A stretch of 64,000 nt of DNA. Source: Fulvivirga sediminis (GTDB lineage: Bacteria; Bacteroidota; Bacteroidia; Cytophagales; Cyclobacteriaceae). How positions within the stretch are numbered: position 1 is the stretch's first letter; each line of letters begins with the position of its first letter. A program made the position numbers and the translations under genes. A model generated the notes under the pieces. It had not been told where the DNA came from. It ran no database searches and worked only from the letters and a program-made list of their open reading frames with translations. This document shows positions 1 through 9,197 of the stretch, piece after piece. The stretch is taken from NCBI RefSeq assembly GCF_016757215.1, contig NZ_JAESIY010000004.1, forward strand, positions 186,001-250,000, read 5' to 3'.

Positions 1-600
1 TTTAGCGAGAAACTCAGGTACTTGGTTTTTAACCCTTACTGGACTGTGCCGCCAACCATCTTATCTAAAGACATATTACCATCGGTAAGAAAAAACAGCA
101 ATTATCTTAACAACTTAAATATAAAAGTGGTGAGTGGAGAAACCGTCATTGATCCAAGCACTATTAATTGGGCCACCACTACAGCTTCAAATTTTCCCTA
201 TCAGCTTAGGCAGGACCCTGGACCTAATAATGCCTTAGGAATAGTAAAATTTATATTCCCTAATCCATACAACGTTTACATGCATGACACCAATCACCGA
301 GAGCTTTTTGCTAATACTGATCGTGCCTTAAGCTCGGGCTGTATTCGTCTTTCCAGGCCTAAAGACATGGCAGTGTATATATTGAATAATACCAAGGACG
401 AATGGGATGAAAAACGAGTGGATAACATTATAAAAACCTCAAAGAACTACACCGTTATGATAAAAAGAGATATCATGGTGCATCTACTATACTGGACGGC
501 CTTTGTTGATGATAATGGAGTGGTAAATTTCAGGACAGATATTTACGACAGGGATGATGCAGTATGGAAGGCCTTATTGCAAGACCCTCCATCATTATAA
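1..600 (+). CDS. L,D-transpeptidase, YcbB-like (5' end outside window)
   Basis: This is the C-terminal part of a periplasmic peptidoglycan L,D-transpeptidase, which makes 3-3 cross-links between stem peptides. The reading frame is open from base 1, so the N-terminal part lies upstream and the first in-window start codon (TTG at 22) is not the real start. The YkuD catalytic signature is visible: HDTN, then about 20 residues later SSGCIRL, with the cysteine as nucleophile. The serine before GC replaces the histidine of the commoner SHGC form; E. coli YcbB has the same variant. The C-terminus closely resembles that of the complete paralogue at 1567-3321. It converges on the next gene with 4 bases between them. 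The family call is firm; the exact cross-link substrate is not known. Confidence 0.88.
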   Translation, partial: FSEKLRYLVFNPYWTVPPTILSKDILPSVRKNSNYLNNLNIKVVSGETVIDPSTINWATTTASNFPYQLRQDPGPNNALGIVKFIFPNPYNVYMHDTNHRELFANTDRALSSGCIRLSRPKDMAVYILNNTKDEWDEKRVDNIIKTSKNYTVMIKRDIMVHLLYWTAFVDDNGVVNFRTDIYDRDDAVWKALLQDPPSL

Positions 601-604
601 GATC

Positions 605-1345
605 TTATAAAAGGTAGCTTACTGAGTGAATTTCTTCGTAAGCTACTTCTTCATTAATTAAACTTGAGTTTTGAAGGTATTCACTGTCAGGATAATAAAT
701 AAAAAGACAGCTTTTCTCTGCAATTAAAGGAATAATTTCTTCTCTCAGCCCCATTGGGATAGAAGGACAGCCAAAGCTTCTACCTAATCTGCCATAGTTC
801 TTAGTGAAAGATTTATCCACATAATCGGCTCCGTGCATCACAATGGCTCTGTCTCTGGCATTATTATTAAAACCAGATTCTACACCATCTAACCTTAGAG
901 ACAGACCATGCTTGCCGGAATATGTCTCCCCTGTAACATAAAAACCTAAACTGCTGGTATTAGAATTAGGTACATTAGAAAACTTCTCAGCAAACTCATT
1001 TCCACTGTTTCTACCGTGAGCCACTAGCGTATGATACAGCACTTCATGTGTTTTAAGATCAATAATCCACAGACGCTTTTTATTAGATGACATACGGAAG
1101 TCGATGAGTGTTAATAAACCATTTTCAGCAAGTTTATTTTGTTTTTTAAGATTAAGATAACCGATCACACCCTTTTTGAAGAGTTCATACTCAGGTTTAG
1201 GGCCTGCGCTTTTGAGAAGCGCATAATTATTCTCGATATAGCTTGAAAGAGCTTTACTTTTTTCAGATACCGGAATATTAGCGAAAAGACTAGAATAAGG
1301 AACAAGCGCAACTATTAAAAAAGAGAGGATAGTTCTTCTTATCAT
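605..1345 (-). CDS. Murein L,D-transpeptidase catalytic domain protein (YkuD_2 type)
   Basis: This 246-residue exported protein belongs to the YkuD_2 family, distant relatives of L,D-transpeptidases. A signal peptide covers about residues 1-22 (ending SLFAN). The catalytic region has VMHGAD near residue 171 and GRSFGCPSIP near residue 190, giving the His and Cys of the active site. The start is an ATG. It sits between two YcbB-like L,D-transpeptidases but on the opposite strand and belongs to a different subfamily, so it is not a simple duplicate. Its enzymatic action on peptidoglycan is inferred from the family; some relatives may be carboxypeptidases or cross-link remodelling enzymes. Confidence 0.85.
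   Translation of the reverse strand: MIRRTILSFLIVALVPYSSLFANIPVSEKSKALSSYIENNYALLKSAGPKPEYELFKKGVIGYLNLKKQNKLAENGLLTLIDFRMSSNKKRLWIIDLKTHEVLYHTLVAHGRNSGNEFAEKFSNVPNSNTSSLGFYVTGETYSGKHGLSLRLDGVESGFNNNARDRAIVMHGADYVDKSFTKNYGRLGRSFGCPSIPMGLREEIIPLIAEKSCLFIYYPDSEYLQNSSLINEEVAYEEIHSVSYLL
614..646. terminator. Hairpin at the convergent end of two transpeptidase genes
   Basis: The arms GTAGCTTAC (614-622) and GTAAGCTAC (638-646) are perfect complements around a 15-base loop. The hairpin lies inside the last codons of the minus-strand gene and just beyond the stop of the plus-strand gene. It could terminate transcription from either side, but the T tracts are short. Confidence 0.4.
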
Positions 1346-1422
1346 TAAGTAATTTTTAAAAGGTTAAAACTGATACTTCTTTGATGTCCAGATGAGGAAC
1401 GAACAAGCATGCAAAATAATTT

Positions 1423-1451
1423 CCGACTTGTAAAAAAAATTCTCAAGTCGG
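1423..1451. repeat. Inverted repeat in the 1346-1566 intergenic region
   Basis: CCGACTTG (1423-1430) and CAAGTCGG (1444-1451) form a perfect 8-bp inverted repeat with a 13-base A-rich loop, followed by GAAAAAAG. It lies between divergent transpeptidase genes. A second palindrome, CCTTATATAAGG, is at 1533-1544, 22 bases before the start of the plus-strand gene. Either could be a regulator site or an RNA hairpin. The function is unknown. Confidence 0.35.
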
Positions 1452-1566
1452 GAAAAAAGTTGCACACGAAGCCCGCCTCACAACCGTTTTTACACCTAAA
1501 TAACTCCCATATGGTAGTCTGGCATAACATTTCCTTATATAAGGTTATAAAACTGATATATAAGTT

Positions 1567-3321
1567 ATGTCCCACAAATACTTCAAGCTCTTATTTTTAT
1601 TGTTATTACCAGTGCTATTTACTCAGTGTAACAACACCATGCAAAGCACTTCCCCTATTGAATCAAAAGACCTCATAAATCATGATCCTAATGACACGTT
1701 CAAGTATACAGTAGAGCCGGCTGAAGGTAACCTGACTAAACTACCCGATTCACAGCTAAAATCTTACCTACAACTGTTTTTAGATACTTTAACAACGTCT
1801 CACTACATTCCTGACAATATACATAGAGAAGAGTTAAAACAGGAAATAGATAGTTTTTATCAGCTCAATGACCATAAGCTATTTTGGTTATCCTACGATG
1901 GCCCATCTCCAAAAATAAAAATAATGCAAGCCGAACTACTTAATGCCTCGGCTCATGGGTTAAACGCTGAAGACTACAACATTTCCAAACTCATTAATTA
2001 TGAGCAACAGGTTTTCTCAAAGCAAACGGTGAATGTTTTTGAAATGATGCAACTGGATATTCGCTTAACTATAGCCTACCTATCTTATGGCTATCATTTA
2101 AGAAATGGTAGAATAAAGCCAATACAAATAGACAAGTTGTGGAGTTCGGAATATGAGGCAGAAGCAGTAGCGCATCACTTGCATACAGATGATATACAAA
2201 AGGCTTTAAAAGCATTAGTACCTCAAAATGAAAATTACGAGTCATTACAAAAGGCACTGTCGTTTTATAAAGCAATACAGGTAAATGGTGATTGGCATAA
2301 GCTCCCTGAAAACACTAACCTTAGATTAGGTGATAGTAGTACTTTAATACCTCAGCTTAAGCAAAGACTGATACTCACTAATGACCTGGCAGAGAAAGAA
2401 CTAAAGAAGGATAGCATTTATTTTAATGAGGCTTTGGCATCAGCTGTAAAAAGATTCCAAAGCAGAAATGGCCTTACCTCAGACGGAATAGTAGGTAAAG
2501 GCACAGTACAGGTAATGAATATTTCCTTACAAACGAGGATAGATCAAATAAAGCTTAACCTAGAAAGAATGCGTTGGATGCCGAGTGATATGGGCCATAA
2601 ATTTATTTATGTAAATATTCCCGCCTATGAATTATACGTATTTGACAATGGGGAGACCCCGGTGCACATGAGAGTAATCACTGGAGAGACTGATCATGCT
2701 ACTCCTGTTTTAACCGATCGTTTAAACCATCTGGTATTCAGCCCCACTTGGACTATCCCTAAAAAAATCATAAAGAATGAAATGCTTTATCGCATGAAAA
2801 CGGATTCTACTTACCTGACAAGAAATGGTTATCAGCTTTATGAAGGATGGGAATCTACAGCCCCCATAGACCCTACCACCGTCAATTGGGAAGAAGTAAA
2901 TGTAAATAACTTAAGAGTGGTACAAAAACCAGGAAGATCTAATGCCCTCGGGTTAGTAAAGTTTCCATTAACTAACGATAGAAGCATATACTTGCATGAT
3001 ACACCTTCTGATTACCTCTTTACACGAGACAAAAGAGCGTTTAGCCATGGTTGTGTTAGGCTAGAGCAACCGGATGTACTAGCCCAGTATTTATTGAAAG
3101 ATCAAAATTGGGATAATAAAAAAGTAAGAGAATACATGGAAAAGGGCAAACCAGCAACCATATCATTAAGTGAAGAAATACCAGTATTCTTAGTATATAG
3201 AACTTGCTGGGTAGACAAAACAGGTCTGGTTAATTTCAGAAAAGACATTTATGATATAGATGATATCCAGCTAATAAAACTAAGGGACATGCAAAAGCAA
3301 AAGCTGGTGAGCCTATTTTAA
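1567..3321 (+). CDS. L,D-transpeptidase, YcbB/LdtD-like lipoprotein
   Basis: This 584-residue enzyme forms 3-3 cross-links in peptidoglycan. The N-terminus is a lipoprotein signal with a lipobox ending LFTQC at about residue 21, so it should be anchored in a membrane facing the periplasm. A scaffold region follows, then a peptidoglycan-binding domain around residues 270-320 (FQSRNGLTSDGIVGKGT), then the YkuD catalytic domain at about 350-540 with HDTPSDYLF and FSHGCVRLE carrying the catalytic His and Cys. This matches the YcbB domain order. It is a paralogue of the partial gene at 1-600 but keeps the classical SHGC motif. The 3' end overlaps the convergent mscS-type gene by 9 bases. Confidence 0.92.
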   Translation: MSHKYFKLLFLLLLPVLFTQCNNTMQSTSPIESKDLINHDPNDTFKYTVEPAEGNLTKLPDSQLKSYLQLFLDTLTTSHYIPDNIHREELKQEIDSFYQLNDHKLFWLSYDGPSPKIKIMQAELLNASAHGLNAEDYNISKLINYEQQVFSKQTVNVFEMMQLDIRLTIAYLSYGYHLRNGRIKPIQIDKLWSSEYEAEAVAHHLHTDDIQKALKALVPQNENYESLQKALSFYKAIQVNGDWHKLPENTNLRLGDSSTLIPQLKQRLILTNDLAEKELKKDSIYFNEALASAVKRFQSRNGLTSDGIVGKGTVQVMNISLQTRIDQIKLNLERMRWMPSDMGHKFIYVNIPAYELYVFDNGETPVHMRVITGETDHATPVLTDRLNHLVFSPTWTIPKKIIKNEMLYRMKTDSTYLTRNGYQLYEGWESTAPIDPTTVNWEEVNVNNLRVVQKPGRSNALGLVKFPLTNDRSIYLHDTPSDYLFTRDKRAFSHGCVRLEQPDVLAQYLLKDQNWDNKKVREYMEKGKPATISLSEEIPVFLVYRTCWVDKTGLVNFRKDIYDIDDIQLIKLRDMQKQKLVSLF

Positions 3322-4284
3322 GTCATCAGGTGAGATCACCTTTTGACTTAATAATTCTCTCATTACTATCTCAGTCATATCACTTTTGAAGGCAAACTCA
3401 TGCCTAATATCAGCTACATAGGCCTTAAGCCTCATTTTCAGATATGACCTACGCTCTTTCACCTCATTAAAAAATAATACTGACACCGGTTTGTTGAGGA
3501 ATACAAACTTGGAAGTCTGAGCAGCCTCCATGGCTATTTTCCTCACTTCATCGGTATTCACTGTAATAGGTAGATATATTTCTGCCACCACCTGGCAATT
3601 GGCTTCACCACTATTAGAGTTAGATACAGACTTATTCATCAGCTCTCCATTAGGAACACTCACCAAAGAGTCATCAGGAGTTACTATTCTGGTAGATCTG
3701 AGGCCTATCTCCAGTACTTCTCCATAATATTCGCCAATTTCTATTTTATCTCCCACCTGAAAGGGTCTATCAAACAAAATCATTACTCCTCCAAAAATAT
3801 TCTTTAAAATATCTTGGGCGGCAAAACCAACGGCTATACCTATAGATGCCGTGGCAGCAATAAGACCATCAACAGGAGGATGGAAAATACCCACTATGAT
3901 CACTAGAAGTACTATAATCCATGTGGAAATCTTTATTACAGGAATAAGACCTTTGATGGTAATGCGATAGTTAGCACTCTTCTCCGCCATTCTTTCCAGT
4001 ACAGATCCTAAAAAGCGTGTAACAAAATAGCCCACAATCAGAAAAACTACAGCCCAAAACACCTTGCCTACAGATACAATTTCAGATAAAGAAGGAACAT
4101 GATCTTTGAGGCCATCAATGAGGTTCTCACCTTCCTTTTGAGATAATGTATCTATTTTGGTCTCTCCTTGAGCCATAGAATCTACTTGCAGCACCACTAT
4201 CGTATCTGCCAAGGAGTCCGTCTGCGCATAACTAAGAGTCACAACGAACAGTAGTAAAAGTAATATGCCTACAATCTTTTTCAC
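3313..4284 (-). CDS. MscS-family mechanosensitive ion channel
   Basis: This 323-residue protein is a small-conductance mechanosensitive channel that releases solutes under hypo-osmotic shock. It has a signal peptide (about residues 1-20, ending SYAQ), an acidic periplasmic stretch, three transmembrane helices between about 72 and 165, and the Gly/Ala-rich pore helix (TASIGIAVGFAAQDILKN) followed by FDRPFQVGD, the classic MscS beta-domain entry. The start codon is GTG, chosen because the signal peptide begins there. That GTG shares one base with the TAG stop of the upstream 1000-residue ATPase gene (TAGTG), so the two are probably translationally coupled. The cleavable signal peptide is a little unusual but occurs in Bacteroidota members. 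Confidence 0.9.
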   Translation of the reverse strand: MKKIVGILLLLLFVVTLSYAQTDSLADTIVVLQVDSMAQGETKIDTLSQKEGENLIDGLKDHVPSLSEIVSVGKVFWAVVFLIVGYFVTRFLGSVLERMAEKSANYRITIKGLIPVIKISTWIIVLLVIIVGIFHPPVDGLIAATASIGIAVGFAAQDILKNIFGGVMILFDRPFQVGDKIEIGEYYGEVLEIGLRSTRIVTPDDSLVSVPNGELMNKSVSNSNSGEANCQVVAEIYLPITVNTDEVRKIAMEAAQTSKFVFLNKPVSVLFFNEVKERRSYLKMRLKAYVADIRHEFAFKSDMTEIVMRELLSQKVISPDDLK

Positions 4285-7200
4285 TAATGAATAATATTTT
4301 TGGATTTCAATAAATCCAGGGTATGCCTATACAATAATGGATTTATAAAATACTTTTTCTCTTCTCTCATAAGCACGCCATCTTCATATAGTGGATAAAG
4401 TACTGATTTCACTTTGCTGACAGATGCATGACTTATGGCACTGTATTCCTCTTCCGTTATTCCATCGTGTAAAATAATATTGGCCAGGGCAAAGGTTTTA
4501 TCCAAAGAAAGGCTTTTCATAAATGAAAAATCATTTTCATTTAATGTGCCAATGAATATAGTGTTTCCCTCAATTTGCCTGGTGGAACGCAACCAGTATA
4601 CGAGTGCCAAGCTCACATTACTCTTAGCAATATTATTTAATGAATGGAAATACCTTTCTCTCAAAAACTGTTGTTGTTCATCTTCCGGAAGTCTCTTAAA
4701 CCTCTTACTGTTTAGCTCACTTCCTGAAGGCTCATATTTCAAATTATACCCACTTACCCGGTGCCTCTTATCTATCAAACTAATGATAGAAGCATCACTC
4801 ATATCATTTAATGAAATGTGATAACTAAAATGATCTGAGAGGTTAATGGTTTTATCTAAATAATTCCAAGAATATTTGGTGCAGGAACAAACCCAGAACA
4901 CTTTTTCATTGGTCATGGCTATTACCTCCATCAGCTTTCGAAGCGTTTCAAATCCGCCCACCTTCTTAAGATAAAGATTTTGAATATTCTCTAGCACCAT
5001 AATCTTCTTCGTTCCATTTAAGAATGTGATGAGCTCCTCCATAGTATTGAATTTCTCGTTGAAAGACTCTGATAAACAATTGATTAATCCATCAAAACCA
5101 TAGATAGTATCTGAGGGACCAATACGGTAGACCATACTACTGGTTCCTAAATCTTTCAGGTAGAAATTAAGCAAAGTGGTTGCTCCACTCCCCTTCTCCC
5201 CAATCAGTACTGACGAAGCGAAACGACCTTTCATCCAATTATTATAAGCCGTATTCAGTGTCCTCATTTCCTCAACACGTCCCTCGAAAAAATTGATATC
5301 AGCCAAGGGTTCCAGCTTAAAAAGCCTTTGATAAACAAAAGGCAGTTTTTCTATGGCGTTTCTGGTTTCGGCTAAGAAATCGGCCAGCTCTGCAGATATA
5401 GCATCTTGATTAGACAAGCCATATCTCTTGTAAGTTTTGTTAATTAAAAGATGAAGACCCTCATATTTAAGCCTTACAAAAGATATTACTGCAGGAACTA
5501 AATTCTTTATTCTAGTAAAAAGCTCATCCTTTAGCGCTTTACTCTTTTGAAGTGCCTTGCCTTTCGCAATCCTTACTCTTATATCATAAATATTCTCATT
5601 ATTGGTAAAGCGAGTTAGGCCTTCATTGAATTTATTTAAACCTTCATAGAGCTGTTTATCAACCTCCTCCTCAAATGTTTTTAAGGTTTCTGCTAATGAT
5701 TTCACCTTTTCAATAGTGCGCTCCACACCTTGGATGGCTATAGCTTTAGGCTTATTATCCTTATCCTTAGCCTCAAATAATGATAATGCCGACTCCATGT
5801 TAAACTCCGCAATCTGACCTAACCCAATGATTTCATTTTGAGTTTGACTCAGCTGCTCGGTAAGCTTTACTTTTACCGTTCTTATCACCTTTAAAAGTTG
5901 TGGCCATGATTCAAAATGAATTAGCTCAAAAGGAGAAATATAGTTGATAGAAGACGCTTTGATGGGCTGATCGTAGTCAGCCCCCTTTACTATTGCGCGT
6001 TTTTCTGATACTGAAGATATTAACTTATCAATTCGAGACTCTACACTATTTACTAGTGATGGTAAGTCTTGCTTAAGTATAAGTTCGTTGGTTTCTAGCA
6101 GTATTTTTTCTGAAAGCTGTTCGCGAAGCGCCTTTATCTCTTTATTAATTAATACTTTTAAATGATCCCCATCTTCAGTAGTAGCAGCAATTCTTTCTTT
6201 CACTTCCTCAAGATAGGCCGTTACCTTATTTAGCTGCCCTCCAATAACATTATCTACCCGGTGCTTCAGCTTATTAAAAGCCTGATGATATTCCGCTGTT
6301 CCTGCATATTGAATGAAGTATAGTTCAAGGTCTATTTCCCAATCGTCAGACAAGGCAATAAAAGTATTCAACCAGCCCTGCTGATCAGCTTTATACTGTT
6401 TCTGGAGCCTGTCATGAAGCGCCTCAATCTTCTTATTGCTAAATTGAGAATTAGAGAGCTCCATTGTACCCACTCGTACATAAGCCTTTCCATAGTCACT
6501 AAAGAGCTTTTCAAAAGCCTCAGTAGCATAATCTCCAATTTCTTTTTTAAACTCCTCCAGGTTTTTTATGGCCCTGTCTAAAGGATGCAGATTATTTTCT
6601 TCTACTTCAAAAACATGCTCCTTAGATTGCACATAGTGCTTACAGGCCTCTTCAATCTTTTCATCTATTTGCCAGGCCACTCTGGTAGAATGACTTACCC
6701 TTCTATCTTTCTTGGCTATTACAGGCAGTAATTGTATTGGCAATGATCCTGCGAAATAGTAACTCACCAGGTTCTTTAAGCGAATATGATGAACCCAAGG
6801 CCTTAAGGGTTTGACCGTTTTTTTAAACAGCTTCCTAAATAAGTTAAGAAATCTCTCAGGAGATTTGGAAACTGCATATAAGCGCCTTTTAAACCACTTT
6901 CTTACTCTTAAAAAATTGGAATCTCCATGGGTCTTATAAAAGCGTTCATGATCCTGAGGCCGGGCTAGATCATCTTCCAAATCAGCTATGAAATCATCCA
7001 TTTGCTGATTAAAACGTAGAAAGTCTACATCAAAATTGATCATTTCCGGCTCAGCAAATCTTCTTTCTACCAGCTTAACCAAGCTAGATTTATAATCTTT
7101 GATTAGTAGCAGTGATGATTCAAAATTATCAGACCCAATATTTCCATCAAGAATATTTTGCTGTAATTCTCGTACTTGTTTCAGGAAGGTAATCTGAAAA

Positions 7201-7286
7201 TCAATATCGCGATGTAAAACCACCAGAAATTGTTTTTGTACAATTCCTTTGGTCTTATGGTATTGCTCTTGAAGCTCGGAATTCAT
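4284..7286 (-). CDS. Large coiled-coil protein with C-terminal P-loop ATPase and winged-helix-like end
   Basis: I do not recognise a named family for this 1000-residue protein. Residues 1 to about 660 are charged, mostly helical and coiled-coil-like, with no signal peptide or clear membrane helix. A P-loop NTPase follows: Walker A GEKGSGAT near residue 693 and a Walker B-like strand KKIMVLENIQ near 762, with the arrangement of ORC/STAND-type AAA ATPases. The last ~70 residues (EEEYSAI onward) look like a winged helix. It starts 22 bases after the deacylase gene and ends in a 1-base overlap with the MscS channel gene, so it is probably in the same transcript as both. Inference: a cytoplasmic ATP-dependent scaffold or sensor that works with the channel. 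Alternatives are a defence-type STAND protein or a DNA-linked ATPase. Confidence 0.6.
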   Translation of the reverse strand: MNSELQEQYHKTKGIVQKQFLVVLHRDIDFQITFLKQVRELQQNILDGNIGSDNFESSLLLIKDYKSSLVKLVERRFAEPEMINFDVDFLRFNQQMDDFIADLEDDLARPQDHERFYKTHGDSNFLRVRKWFKRRLYAVSKSPERFLNLFRKLFKKTVKPLRPWVHHIRLKNLVSYYFAGSLPIQLLPVIAKKDRRVSHSTRVAWQIDEKIEEACKHYVQSKEHVFEVEENNLHPLDRAIKNLEEFKKEIGDYATEAFEKLFSDYGKAYVRVGTMELSNSQFSNKKIEALHDRLQKQYKADQQGWLNTFIALSDDWEIDLELYFIQYAGTAEYHQAFNKLKHRVDNVIGGQLNKVTAYLEEVKERIAATTEDGDHLKVLINKEIKALREQLSEKILLETNELILKQDLPSLVNSVESRIDKLISSVSEKRAIVKGADYDQPIKASSINYISPFELIHFESWPQLLKVIRTVKVKLTEQLSQTQNEIIGLGQIAEFNMESALSLFEAKDKDNKPKAIAIQGVERTIEKVKSLAETLKTFEEEVDKQLYEGLNKFNEGLTRFTNNENIYDIRVRIAKGKALQKSKALKDELFTRIKNLVPAVISFVRLKYEGLHLLINKTYKRYGLSNQDAISAELADFLAETRNAIEKLPFVYQRLFKLEPLADINFFEGRVEEMRTLNTAYNNWMKGRFASSVLIGEKGSGATTLLNFYLKDLGTSSMVYRIGPSDTIYGFDGLINCLSESFNEKFNTMEELITFLNGTKKIMVLENIQNLYLKKVGGFETLRKLMEVIAMTNEKVFWVCSCTKYSWNYLDKTINLSDHFSYHISLNDMSDASIISLIDKRHRVSGYNLKYEPSGSELNSKRFKRLPEDEQQQFLRERYFHSLNNIAKSNVSLALVYWLRSTRQIEGNTIFIGTLNENDFSFMKSLSLDKTFALANIILHDGITEEEYSAISHASVSKVKSVLYPLYEDGVLMREEKKYFINPLLYRHTLDLLKSKNIIH

Positions 7287-7308
7287 TCATGCAAGATAAA
7301 AAAAATAT

Positions 7309-8250
7309 TTACTCAGTACCTATGTGCAGCAGCGCATCACCCATATTCACCACAGGATAATTATTAATACCGATGATATATCCACTTACTGGTGACTTTA
7401 TGATCTTTTCGAACTGACCATAAGGATCAGTAATAAGGCCAAGGGGCTGATTTCTTTCCACTTTGCTTCCATTGCGTACGTTAGCATGGTGCAAACCGGC
7501 ATGTTTGGCTCTTACCCAGGTAGACGTTTTCAAAAATACAGAAGGCTTATCTATAGCTGGAGCATCTTCTCTCATGCCCAGGTATTTCATTACCCTAAGC
7601 AGACCGCTCACTCCCATATCTATCACCTGCTTTCTGAGGCGCAAGGTTTCCCCTCCTTCAAAAACTAAAATTGATTTACCTGCTTTGGCAGCTGTTTTTC
7701 TTAAAGATTTATCCCTAAACGGAGATTCTATAATAAAGGGAGCTCCAAAGGCTTTGGCCAGATCCATTTCTTTAACTGTATTAAAGACTCCTCTCACTTG
7801 AGGGAAGTTATTATGACTTGCCCCTCCTGTATGAAAATCTATTCCGAAATCTACCTGAGGTAATATTTCACTGGTCATAAAATGTGCCACCCTGCTTGCC
7901 AAAGATCCATTCTTAGACCCTGGAAATGACCTGTTAAGATCTTTTCCATCAGGCAAACCTCTTGACTGGTTGATAAAACCATACACATTAAAAACCGGAA
8001 TCGCTATCACACTTCCCTTTGTAGGCCTGTGATAATGATTCATGATTACCCTGCGCATAATTTCAATACCATTGGTTTCATCACCATGCACCCCTGCCAT
8101 CACTAATAAAGTAGGCCCTGGCTTAGTAGACCTGCTCACAAACACAGGTATATTAATAGGCGTTCTGGTTGGCAGTCTTGCTATAAGAGCATTGATCTGC
8201 AATTCCTGCCCTGGAGCCACTTTATGACCATCGATTACTATATCATGCAT
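7309..8250 (-). CDS. Succinylglutamate desuccinylase/aspartoacylase-family zinc deacylase
   Basis: This 313-residue protein belongs to the AstE/AspA branch of M14-like zinc hydrolases. Zinc ligands are visible in [10 protein letters not shown] (His and Glu) and in GIDFHTGG (His). An Arg- and Asn-containing substrate motif follows (DLNRSFPG). The C-terminal third is a beta-rich lobe typical of the family. It overlaps rimK by 8 bases and follows the retropepsin-like gene, a known conserved trio in which RimK adds glutamates and the partners are thought to process or regulate this. The true substrate of this subfamily is not settled, so aspartoacylase activity should not be assumed. Confidence 0.88.
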   Translation of the reverse strand: MHDIVIDGHKVAPGQELQINALIARLPTRTPINIPVFVSRSTKPGPTLLVMAGVHGDETNGIEIMRRVIMNHYHRPTKGSVIAIPVFNVYGFINQSRGLPDGKDLNRSFPGSKNGSLASRVAHFMTSEILPQVDFGIDFHTGGASHNNFPQVRGVFNTVKEMDLAKAFGAPFIIESPFRDKSLRKTAAKAGKSILVFEGGETLRLRKQVIDMGVSGLLRVMKYLGMREDAPAIDKPSVFLKTSTWVRAKHAGLHHANVRNGSKVERNQPLGLITDPYGQFEKIIKSPVSGYIIGINNYPVVNMGDALLHIGTE

Positions 8251-9154
8251 TCACCTTATCCTTTTGTATCTTCCTCTTTTTTTGGCTGTTTCTTTCTAAA
8301 TATTCAATGATTTTACCTGCTATATCAAGGCCAGTAGCATTTTCTATACCTTCTAGCCCTGGAGATGAGTTCACTTCTAAAATAAGTGGCCCGCGAGATG
8401 ATTGTAACATATCAACACCTGCCACGCCTAGGCCCATTTTCTTAGCTGCCGTTACTGCTGCGGTCTTTTCTTTTCGAGATAATTTAATGACCTGAGAAGT
8501 ACCTCCTCTGTGCAAATTAGAGCGAAACTCACCTTCTTTGGCCTGTCTCTTCATAGCTCCAACCACTTCTCCATCTACCACAAAGGCACGTATATCAGCG
8601 CCCCCGGCTTCTTTTATAAACTCTTGCACTATCACCCTAGCTTTGAGCCCATGAAAAGCCTCTATCACTGAAGCTGCCGCCTTTCTATTTTCCGCTAATA
8701 CTACCCCAAGCCCTTGTGTACCTTCTAATAGCTTGATGATAACGGGAGCCCCTCCTACTGCGTTAAGAATATCGTCCGTTTCTCTAGAGTAGTTAGTAAA
8801 AACCGTTTTAGGAAGTCCTAAACCAGCTCTGGATAAAATCTGAAGGCTTCTAAGCTTATCTCTAGACCGTATCAGGGCCTGAGATTCAACTGCGGTAAAG
8901 ACTTTCATCATCTCAAACTGCCTCACCACAGCAGAACCATAAAAAGTAACAGATGCTCCTATTCTCGGAATAATAGCGTCAAAATCTTCTAAATTTCGTC
9001 CTTTATACATAATAGATGGTTTGTTTTGCTCCATCACTATGGTACATTTTAGATGATCTATCACCTCAGCGTCATGCCCTCTGCCTTGACACGCTTCCAC
9101 CAAACGGTGGGTTGAATACAGCTCTGAGTTTCTGGAAAGAATGCCTATTTTCAT
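8243..9154 (-). CDS. rimK: RimK-like ATP-grasp alpha-L-glutamate ligase
   Basis: This 303-residue ATP-grasp enzyme belongs to the RimK family, which adds glutamate residues to the C-terminus of ribosomal protein S6 and can make poly-alpha-glutamate. The ATP-grasp core runs from about residue 95 to 290, with [11 protein letters not shown] (nucleotide-binding loop), [10 protein letters not shown] and the metal-binding [14 protein letters not shown] near the end. Length and start (ATG) match the family. The downstream deacylase overlaps by 8 bases and the retropepsin-like partner lies 43 bases upstream, so the three form a rim-type operon. Whether S6 or another acceptor is the target in this organism cannot be read from sequence. 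Confidence 0.93.
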   Translation of the reverse strand: MKIGILSRNSELYSTHRLVEACQGRGHDAEVIDHLKCTIVMEQNKPSIMYKGRNLEDFDAIIPRIGASVTFYGSAVVRQFEMMKVFTAVESQALIRSRDKLRSLQILSRAGLGLPKTVFTNYSRETDDILNAVGGAPVIIKLLEGTQGLGVVLAENRKAAASVIEAFHGLKARVIVQEFIKEAGGADIRAFVVDGEVVGAMKRQAKEGEFRSNLHRGGTSQVIKLSRKEKTAAVTAAKKMGLGVAGVDMLQSSRGPLILEVNSSPGLEGIENATGLDIAGKIIEYLERNSQKKRKIQKDKVNA

Positions 9155-9197
9155 GGTTAGTTTTATTTGCCGATTTTTAAATTTTGAAGATTCAGCC

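Noticed and set aside
1345-1678. Two overlapping frames (76 and 89 residues) in the first intergenic region
   Set aside because: They run antisense to each other, one overlaps the start of the transpeptidase gene in another frame, neither has a recognisable domain, and the region carries palindromes instead.
7463-8227. Plus-strand frames within the deacylase gene
   Set aside because: They are shadows of the minus-strand gene, with no domain and no promoter-like sequence.
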